A DNA stretch of 21,595 bases from Chlamydia trachomatis. Its GTDB lineage: Bacteria; Chlamydiota; Chlamydiia; Chlamydiales; JAAKFR01. The stretch spans positions 1 through 21,595 of the forward strand of contig CAMAUB010000003.1 in NCBI GenBank assembly GCA_945861315.1, in the 5' to 3' direction. Under the pieces are notes generated by a model. It did no database searches. It was not told the origin of the DNA and saw only the letters and a program-made list of their open reading frames with translations. How positions within the stretch are numbered: the first letter of the stretch is position 1; every line of letters begins with the position of its first letter. Made by a program: the position numbers and the translations under genes. Below are positions 16,453 to 21,595 of the stretch, piece after piece.

Positions 16453-17337
16453 TTAACTCCTTTTTCCGGCTGCTCCTACAAGGAGATCCTCTGGTGAGAC
16501 ATCGGATAATTCGGTGTTATACTCATCTGGCTTGTTTGAAATTCCTTGATGAATTCCTCTCATCCCAATCAAACCCCGTTTTGTCTGTTTGCAAAAATCG
16601 ACAAAGTGTCTAACTTCAGCAAACATTTCAACTTCGTTTTCAATTGCAGCTAACGCTTCATGAAGAAGAAGGCGAGAGCGATAGATAAGTCTATATGCTT
16701 GGAAAAGAGCTTTGCGCACTTCAAATGGGAATTGACGCCTCTTAAGCCCAATGCGATTTATCCCACCTAAACAATAGGGAATGCCCCCACCAATTGTATA
16801 GGGAGGTACATCATGAGTGACGCGGCTCATTCCACCAACCATAGCATGACAACCAATGCGAACAAACTGATGAACTGGTGTCATTCCACCTAGTGTTGCA
16901 TAATCTTCAACGATGATATGCCCAGCTAATAGAGAGTTATTGCTGATGGTTACGTGGTTGCCAACTGTGCAGTTATGGGCAATATGGCAGTAAGCCATAA
17001 TCAGTGAGTGATCACCTACACTGACCGTCGATTCTGCTGATGTTGAAGAGTTGATTGTTGCAAATTCTCGAATTTCGCAATGATTTCCAATTTTAACATA
17101 GGTGCGTTCATTACGATATTTACGATCTTGTGTTTTTGTTCCAATTACAGCACCAGGCCAAATGATCGTCTTCTCACCGATTGTGGTATAACCATCAATG
17201 TATGCAGACGATTTAATCGTTGCACCATCTAGAATAGTGACATTTTCTTTAACAACCGCAAATGGTTCTATCTCAACATCCTTCCCAATCTTTGCTTTAG
17301 GATGAACAATTGCGAGTGGATGAATTTTTTCCGACAT
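16453..17337 (-). CDS. lpxA: UDP-N-acetylglucosamine acyltransferase (lipid A step 1)
   Basis: LpxA moves a fatty acyl chain from acyl-ACP to the 3-OH of UDP-GlcNAc, the first step of lipid A synthesis. The protein is 294 residues from the ATG at 17337. The frame extends 5 codons upstream to a TTG at 17352, but the ATG has AAGGAT 7-8 nt before it and lies 4 nt after the fabZ stop, so I prefer it. Left-handed beta-helix hexapeptide repeats fill the first two thirds. CHIAHNCTVGNH holds the catalytic histidine (His121 from the ATG), and the C-terminus has the helical GLKRRQFP domain. In the stretch VHQFVRIGCHAMVGG the glycine equivalent to E. coli Gly173, the acyl-length ruler, is kept, consistent with long acyl chains. 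Confidence 0.95.
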   Translation of the reverse strand: MSEKIHPLAIVHPKAKIGKDVEIEPFAVVKENVTILDGATIKSSAYIDGYTTIGEKTIIWPGAVIGTKTQDRKYRNERTYVKIGNHCEIREFATINSSTSAESTVSVGDHSLIMAYCHIAHNCTVGNHVTISNNSLLAGHIIVEDYATLGGMTPVHQFVRIGCHAMVGGMSRVTHDVPPYTIGGGIPYCLGGINRIGLKRRQFPFEVRKALFQAYRLIYRSRLLLHEALAAIENEVEMFAEVRHFVDFCKQTKRGLIGMRGIHQGISNKPDEYNTELSDVSPEDLLVGAAGKRS

Positions 17338-17341
17338 GAAC

Positions 17342-17800
17342 TTATCCTTCAAAAAAATCTGCTTTGTTAATTAGAGCGTACCCGATTTTCGCCTCGCATG
17401 CAACCTTTGAACCCACTGTGGCCTTGGCATAAATCCTGCCACCCTTGCTGCTAAATAGCTTAGCTTCTGCATAAAGGTGCAAAATATCTCCAGGCATAAC
17501 CGGTTTGCGAAATTTCGCATCGGTGATACTTAAAAAAAGAGCAATCTTATCTTGAAATCCACTCTCATGAAGGAGGATCCCTCCTACCTGTGCAAGCGCT
17601 TCTAAGATTAAAACTCCTGGCATAATAGGTGCCTCAGGAAAATGCCCCTGGAAAAACTGTTCATTTATCGAAACATTTTTCTGCCCCAAAATTGTATGTT
17701 TCTCTAAATCTATCTCTAAAACGCGATCTACAAGAAGAAATGGATAGCGATGAGGCAAAATCTTTCGAATCTGATGGATGTCAAATACTATCTCACTCAT
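17342..17800 (-). CDS. fabZ: 3-hydroxyacyl-ACP dehydratase FabZ
   Basis: FabZ dehydrates 3-hydroxyacyl-ACP in fatty acid elongation and competes with the lipid A pathway for the hydroxyacyl pool, which explains its place between lpxC and lpxA. The 152-residue hot-dog protein has [11 protein letters not shown] at 17-27 and the active-site helix [20 protein letters not shown] (52-71) with His53 and Glu67 as the catalytic pair. Its ATG overlaps the lpxC stop by 4 nt (ATGA), so the two are translationally coupled. No separate promoter is visible. Confidence 0.98.
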   Translation of the reverse strand: MSEIVFDIHQIRKILPHRYPFLLVDRVLEIDLEKHTILGQKNVSINEQFFQGHFPEAPIMPGVLILEALAQVGGILLHESGFQDKIALFLSITDAKFRKPVMPGDILHLYAEAKLFSSKGGRIYAKATVGSKVACEAKIGYALINKADFFEG

Positions 17801-18639
17801 ACACCTTCCTCTAATATTTTTTTTCCAAATGCGACATTTGTTTCATGTCCCGAACAAATCGCAATAATATGGGCTAAAAAAGGAAATCCGACAAGAGAAA
17901 GATCTCCTACAACATCCAAAATCTTGTGGCGAACCATTTCATCTGGATAGCGTAATCCCTCTTTACTCAAAATGGCATCATCTTTAATAACCACAGCATT
18001 ATCTAAACTTCCACCACGGATTAACCCCTTCTCCATCAGATGGCTAATCTCTTCATATAACGCAAAAGTGCGACAGCGAGCGACCTGCTCTTTGAAGTTA
18101 ACCCCAGAAACAGAAAGAGAGAAGTATTGAGAGCGAATCACTGGAGTATTAGGGTAGTTGAGTGTATAGCTAATTCTGTATTCATCTGAAGGAAGAGCAA
18201 CTAAATGAACTCCTCCTTTTGAATAATAAATAGGTTTTTTAAGCGTTACGATAGGCCGAGTTGCACTTTGCTCTTCAATCCCCGCTTCTTCAATAAGATG
18301 CACAAATGGCTGTGAACTTCCATCACCTATAGGTGGCTCTTTTTCAGAAACTTGAACGCAAAGGTTATCGATCTGGTAGGCAGATAAAGCTGCAAGTACA
18401 TGTTCAACGGTATGAACCATGCAAGAGCCGATTCCAATTGTTGTACTTCGGGAAGTATCAAGGACATATTCAAGAGCAGCTGGAATGATGGGCTTTCCAG
18501 GCAGATCAACTCGCTGAAATTGAATACCAAAGTGAGCAGGTGCTGGGCAAAAAGTCATGGTCACTTTGTTTCCGGTGTGGATGCCTATTCCGCAGAAAGA
18601 GACTTTTCGTTTAAGGGTTCTTTGCGAGCGGGTATACAT
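17797..18639 (-). CDS. lpxC: UDP-3-O-acyl-N-acetylglucosamine deacetylase (committed lipid A step)
   Basis: LpxC removes the acetyl group from UDP-3-O-acyl-GlcNAc and is the zinc-dependent committed step of lipid A synthesis. Counting from the ATG at 18639, the protein has 280 residues. The zinc ligands are His76 (in VHTVEH, 75-80), His238 and Asp242 (in [10 protein letters not shown]), and the catalytic acid is His265 in SGHETN. The numbering of the last three equals that of E. coli, which supports this start. The frame continues 3 codons upstream to a TTG at 18648, which is a less likely start. Neither has a strong ribosome binding site: GAGGA lies about 24 nt before the ATG. A 46-nt gap separates it from lnt and contains at most a weak promoter match (TTGTAG, 18 nt, TAAAGT). 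Confidence 0.95.
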   Translation of the reverse strand: MYTRSQRTLKRKVSFCGIGIHTGNKVTMTFCPAPAHFGIQFQRVDLPGKPIIPAALEYVLDTSRSTTIGIGSCMVHTVEHVLAALSAYQIDNLCVQVSEKEPPIGDGSSQPFVHLIEEAGIEEQSATRPIVTLKKPIYYSKGGVHLVALPSDEYRISYTLNYPNTPVIRSQYFSLSVSGVNFKEQVARCRTFALYEEISHLMEKGLIRGGSLDNAVVIKDDAILSKEGLRYPDEMVRHKILDVVGDLSLVGFPFLAHIIAICSGHETNVAFGKKILEEGV

Positions 18640-18685
18640 GGGAGACAACTTTATCGGATAGTCCTCTTTTTCTACAAGAGTTGGC

Positions 18686-20200
18686 CTATACTCTTCTGAA
18701 TTTTGACCTCATGCGTTTAAATCTAAGGGGCCGTAAGGCAGTAATAGGTAATAAAAAGGCGATCCCTAAAACTAAGTAGTCCCCTACATATGTATATAAC
18801 GTTGGATAACGATAAAGTGGTAATGATAACTTCAAGGTTCCTTCGACAGCCTTTTTTTTCCTCTGTTCATGGGGAAGGGTTGCTATCATTTTTCCCGTGG
18901 CATCCACACCACATGTCACACCAGAGTTGCAAGCTCGCACAAGAGGCAATCCCATTTCAATAGCGCGCAAGCGACCGTGCATGTAGTGCACCATGGGTAA
19001 GCGTGAGAGCGGATACCAAATATCGTTGCTGATATTTACCATGATTTTTGCGCCGAGAAGTCTGTTTTTTCGCATCAAGTTACCAAACATTTCTTCATAG
19101 CAGATCGAAATACCCAGAGCTTTTCCCAAAAGACGTGTTTGCTTTCCTTTTTCAAATGTTCCACATGGAGGCAGGTGTTTGGAAATAAGGTTGAATCCAA
19201 GCGGAATATACTCCCCAAATGGGAGCAGAACCTGCTTATGATAATGAGTCTTCTCACCTTGAGAAAAGCAAAAAGCCGCATTGTGATTATCGTCTTCAAG
19301 ACCTATGACAAAATCTGCATTGAATAGTTGTGAAAGAGCATAGGCTATATCAACGTTGCTCACTTTGAACTTTGTTAGGCCACTTGTTTTCCCTTGAAAG
19401 AAGTGTGCAAACATCTGATCAACCCATGAAGTGTAGAACACTTCTTCATGAGCAATGAAGGGAAGAATTGATTCAGGGAAGACGATGAGATCTAAATGTT
19501 CTCCGAAGTAGGGTGCTAGAAGGGCGCAAAATTTTTCCCAAAGAACATTATTGACCTGTTTTGGTTCGATAACTGGTTGAACTAGAAGTATTTCAATAAC
19601 TTGTGCATTTTTCATCTTGTGTTGATGAATATGATAGATCACGCCCCCTAGGAGATATGGAATCAAAGCTAAAGTGAGCGCCATAGCTCGCCTGTGATAG
19701 AAAAGAAGATTGGTTACAATCACAAGAAAACTCAAACCATAAACGCCTACTAGACTGAGGATCTGACTGCCATAATTTGTGGCTGTCAGAGACAAACCAA
19801 CCGGATTAAAAGCATAGCCACAATAGATAAACATGCGCGACCATTCAGTCACTGCCCAAAAACCTGCCACAATCCAGGGGGATCGATCGATAAAAATGGA
19901 GAGAATCCCCCACTGAAAACCGACCCAGATTGCTAAAAATGCAAGAAGGGCCCAAATACTAGCTCCAACATAGCCATCCGACAGCAGCCAGCTCATCTGA
20001 ATTATCTGAATTAGAGCCATCCACACAAAAGATATATAAAAACGTTTTGAACTAGAGAAATCCTTAATGCCTTGCCAGAAGAATGCATAGCCACAACAAG
20101 CTGCGAGTAGAGAGGCCACAATACTCCAGTCAGGTTGAGCTAAGGCAATAATAATAAATGATATGATTATTTTCAGAATTGATTTATAATGGGTCGACAT
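18686..20200 (-). CDS. lnt: Apolipoprotein N-acyltransferase
   Basis: Lnt adds the third fatty acid to the N-terminal cysteine of lipoproteins at the outer face of the inner membrane. The 504-residue protein has an N-terminal membrane part of about six to seven hydrophobic segments (10-190), then a nitrilase-like catalytic domain (about 200-460), and a final membrane segment near 472-490. The catalytic triad is visible as Glu243 in FPESILPF, Lys322 in HYHKQVLLPFGEYIP, and Cys367 in ISICYEE. The gene is the first of the lipid A/lipoprotein group here and corresponds to CT534 (cutE) of C. trachomatis. Its ATG overlaps the start codon of the divergent methyltransferase gene by 2 nt. Confidence 0.95.
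   Translation of the reverse strand: MSTHYKSILKIIISFIIIALAQPDWSIVASLLAACCGYAFFWQGIKDFSSSKRFYISFVWMALIQIIQMSWLLSDGYVGASIWALLAFLAIWVGFQWGILSIFIDRSPWIVAGFWAVTEWSRMFIYCGYAFNPVGLSLTATNYGSQILSLVGVYGLSFLVIVTNLLFYHRRAMALTLALIPYLLGGVIYHIHQHKMKNAQVIEILLVQPVIEPKQVNNVLWEKFCALLAPYFGEHLDLIVFPESILPFIAHEEVFYTSWVDQMFAHFFQGKTSGLTKFKVSNVDIAYALSQLFNADFVIGLEDDNHNAAFCFSQGEKTHYHKQVLLPFGEYIPLGFNLISKHLPPCGTFEKGKQTRLLGKALGISICYEEMFGNLMRKNRLLGAKIMVNISNDIWYPLSRLPMVHYMHGRLRAIEMGLPLVRACNSGVTCGVDATGKMIATLPHEQRKKKAVEGTLKLSLPLYRYPTLYTYVGDYLVLGIAFLLPITALRPLRFKRMRSKFRRV
20185..20190 (+). promoter_or_regulatory. Perfect -10 hexamer just before the rsmB-type gene
   Basis: TATAAT lies 8 nt before the ATG at 20199 of the plus-strand methyltransferase gene. 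No good -35 hexamer is seen 16-18 nt upstream (TATGAT at 20162 is poor). If used, transcription would start about at the ATG and the mRNA would be nearly leaderless. It lies inside the lnt coding region, which is A/T-rich here, so it may be chance. Confidence 0.25.
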
Positions 20201-21329
20201 GAAGTTTTCTTTTCCCGAATATCATTTGTTTCAACTTTTAAGAAGATTTGATAACCAATATCTACCTTTGGATCTATTTTTGCGCCACTATTTTCGCGCT
20301 CACAAAGCTCTTGGAGCAAATGATCGCCGCATCATCTCAGAAGCTGTCTACGGCATGACACGCTGGCGGCTGCTCTTAGATCATCTTATTGGGACCTCTA
20401 CAACTTGGGAAAGGCGTTATGCTATCTTTTCTCAATTTCAACCCACACAGTATCTATCGGTCAATTCAATCCCCCTTCACGTACGTGTTAGCTCACCTAA
20501 AGAGCTTTTCGATCTCCTTGTAAAAGATTATGGAGAAGAGAGAGCCTCTTATCTGGCACAGGTGTGCAATACTGCTGCTCCTACAACGGTTCGTATCAAT
20601 CCTTTAAAAACCACAAGAGAATCGATGCTTTTCAAGTGGGCACAAGAGCACGATGTCACCGCATGTGAAAAATCTGCCCACGGAATCAACTTTAAAATGC
20701 GTATCCCTCTGCTTGCTATGCCTGAATATCGAGGAGGTCTTTTTGAGATCCAAGATGAGGCGAGCCAGCTTGTTTCAGAAATGGTTGCCGTCGGGCCTGA
20801 TGACCAAGTACTTGACTACTGTGCTGGAAGCGGTGGAAAAACACTTGCCTATGCATATAAAATGGAAGGTGGAGGACAAGTCTACCTCCACGACATTCGC
20901 CCCTTTATTCTTGAGCAGGCAAAAAAACGGTTAAGGCGCGCTGGAATCCAAAATGTTCAATATCTAGGATCTGATCTCTCATCCCTGAAGAAAAAAATGG
21001 ACTGGGTTCTTGTTGATGCTCCTTGTAGTGGAACTGGAACACTCAGGCGCAGCCCTGACCAGAAGTGGCGGTTTTCTCTTGACACACTTCAGCGTCACAT
21101 CAAGCTACAAAGAGAGATTTTTGAAAAGAGCTTAAGCTATGTCAAACCCGGAGGAAAAATTGTCTATGCCACCTGCAGTCTTCTAAAGGATGAGAACGAG
21201 AGGCAGCTTGATTACTTTCTTAAAACTTACCCCGTTGAAATGGTAGGTTCCCCATTCTGTTCACACCCCTCTTTTGGAGGGATGGATGGCTTTTTTGCCG
21301 TCACTCTTCAAAAACGCACGAGCAATTGA
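20199..21329 (+). CDS. rsmB: RsmB/Sun-type 16S rRNA cytosine-C5 methyltransferase
   Basis: The enzyme uses S-adenosylmethionine to form 5-methylcytosine in RNA; RsmB acts on C967 of 16S rRNA in E. coli. This 376-residue protein has a short helical N-terminal part with the family stretch NDRRIISEAVYGMTRWR (41-57), shorter than E. coli RsmB. The catalytic domain contains motif I VLDYCAGSGGKT (204-215), motif IV VDAPCSGTG (272-280, Cys276) and motif VI YATCSLLKDENE (323-334), where Cys326 is the expected nucleophile. The protein is therefore intact. Assignment to RsmB rather than another NOL1/NOP2/Sun member rests on the N-terminal part and is less certain than the family. It is the only plus-strand gene in the window, and its ATG overlaps that of lnt. 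Confidence 0.9.
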   Translation: MKFSFPEYHLFQLLRRFDNQYLPLDLFLRHYFRAHKALGANDRRIISEAVYGMTRWRLLLDHLIGTSTTWERRYAIFSQFQPTQYLSVNSIPLHVRVSSPKELFDLLVKDYGEERASYLAQVCNTAAPTTVRINPLKTTRESMLFKWAQEHDVTACEKSAHGINFKMRIPLLAMPEYRGGLFEIQDEASQLVSEMVAVGPDDQVLDYCAGSGGKTLAYAYKMEGGGQVYLHDIRPFILEQAKKRLRRAGIQNVQYLGSDLSSLKKKMDWVLVDAPCSGTGTLRRSPDQKWRFSLDTLQRHIKLQREIFEKSLSYVKPGGKIVYATCSLLKDENERQLDYFLKTYPVEMVGSPFCSHPSFGGMDGFFAVTLQKRTSN

Positions 21330-21595
21330 TAGCAGCACTAGGTCACTTCCATATGCCCCGACAAAAAAGAGGCCAACACAGAGGCCACCAATTGGAAGCG
21401 TGATCTGAGGTAGACGCGCTAAGCCAGCTAGAGAGGTTTGGCTCAGCATACGTGGATAGTAACCTGAGTTTTGGGTTTATCCCGCAGATCTTCAGGGATC
21501 TTTCTCGATCTTTTTGCGCTTTTTTCCTCGAAAAGGGTACAAGACCCTTCCCTTCGGAAAAAATCCCAAAAATTTTCGAGAAATCTCCTCTGAAT
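21330..21595. other. Unassigned right-edge region
   Basis: These 266 nt hold no gene that I can support. On the minus strand a frame of 50 codons enters from the window edge and stops at TGA (21445-21443), ending RKIPEDLRDKPKTQVTIHVC; it overlaps the palindrome and has no recognisable domain. It may be the 3' end of a gene that starts outside the window, or a frame that is open by chance through the repeat. No clear U-tract terminator for the rsmB-type gene is visible. Confidence 0.3.
21491..21594. repeat. Long imperfect palindrome at the right edge
   Basis: Two arms of about 47-50 nt face each other: 21491-21538 and the reverse complement of 21544-21594. Matching blocks include TTCAG, TTTCTCGA (a 1-nt offset), TTTTT, TTTTTTCC (21520-21527) with GGAAAAAA (21556-21563), and at the tip AAGGGT ACAAG ACCCTT (21533-21549), a perfect 6-bp stem. 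As one hairpin it spans about 104 nt with several mismatches and bulges. It lies 160 nt after the rsmB-type gene. It could be a dispersed palindromic repeat, a small inverted-repeat element or a structured RNA. The symmetry is seen directly; the kind of element is unknown. Confidence 0.55.

Noticed and set aside
17338..17352. TTG-initiated extension of lpxA overlapping fabZ
   Set aside because: The ATG at 17337 has an AAGGAT ribosome site at good distance and fits the usual LpxA N-terminus.
18640..18648. TTG-initiated extension of lpxC
   Set aside because: The ATG at 18639 gives active-site numbering equal to E. coli LpxC; the TTG adds only three residues without a better ribosome site.
21261..21449. 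Minus-strand frame of 62 codons with a hydrophobic stretch (GGLCVGLFFVGAYGSDLVLL)
   Set aside because: Its last third lies antisense to the conserved 3' end of the rsmB-type gene, there is a stop 10 codons above its ATG, and I see no family signature or ribosome binding site.
1..21595. CRISPR arrays, tRNA genes, insertion sequences or prophage genes
   Set aside because: I saw no regularly spaced repeats, no tRNA cloverleaf sequence and no transposase or integrase frame. Apart from the right-edge palindrome the window is dense housekeeping DNA.

Overview
The window is a piece of a chlamydial chromosome, almost certainly from the phylum Chlamydiae and probably from a lineage outside the genus Chlamydia (Simkania-, Waddlia- or Parachlamydia-like; I cannot resolve which). 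The main evidence is gene order. Read on the minus strand, lnt - lpxC - fabZ - lpxA - fmt - (inclusion-protein-like gene) - rplC ... secY - rpsM - rpsK - rpoA - rplQ - gap - (small conserved gene) is, as I recall it, the arrangement of C. trachomatis CT534 to CT504. The ribosomal block also lacks the genes that chlamydiae keep elsewhere or lack (rpsJ, rpsN, rpmD, infA, rpmJ, rpsD). On the right, lnt is followed by a divergent rsmB-type gene rather than the gene I recall in Chlamydia, which suggests a different genus.

Layout from right to left, since nearly everything is on the minus strand. (1) 21330-21595: non-coding edge dominated by a long imperfect palindrome. (2) 20199-21329, plus strand: an RsmB/Sun-type rRNA cytosine methyltransferase whose ATG overlaps the lnt ATG on the other strand. 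(3) 15506-20200: envelope cluster lnt, lpxC, fabZ, lpxA, fmt, tightly packed apart from a 46-nt gap between lnt and lpxC. It covers lipoprotein N-acylation, the first two committed lipid A steps, the fatty-acid dehydratase that competes for the same acyl-ACP, and formylation of initiator tRNA. (4) 14467-15423: a gene of the Cap1/CT529 position, coding a hydrophobic secreted-effector-like protein, with its own promoter and terminator. (5) 4717-14287: merged S10-spc ribosomal protein operon from rplC to secY, with many 1-8 nt gene overlaps. (6) 2303-4654: alpha operon rpsM, rpsK, rpoA, rplQ with a good sigma70-type promoter of its own. (7) 1295-2296 gap, then two small poorly characterised genes (770-1291 and 161-763). 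(8) 85-141: the first 18 codons of a response-regulator receiver domain cut off by a stop codon.

Most of the window is conserved housekeeping DNA and I found no new multi-gene system in it. The points of real interest are the autonomous Cap1-like gene embedded between housekeeping operons, the receiver-domain remnant at the left edge, the overlapping divergent start codons of lnt and rsmB, the structured leader before rplC and the long palindrome at the right edge.
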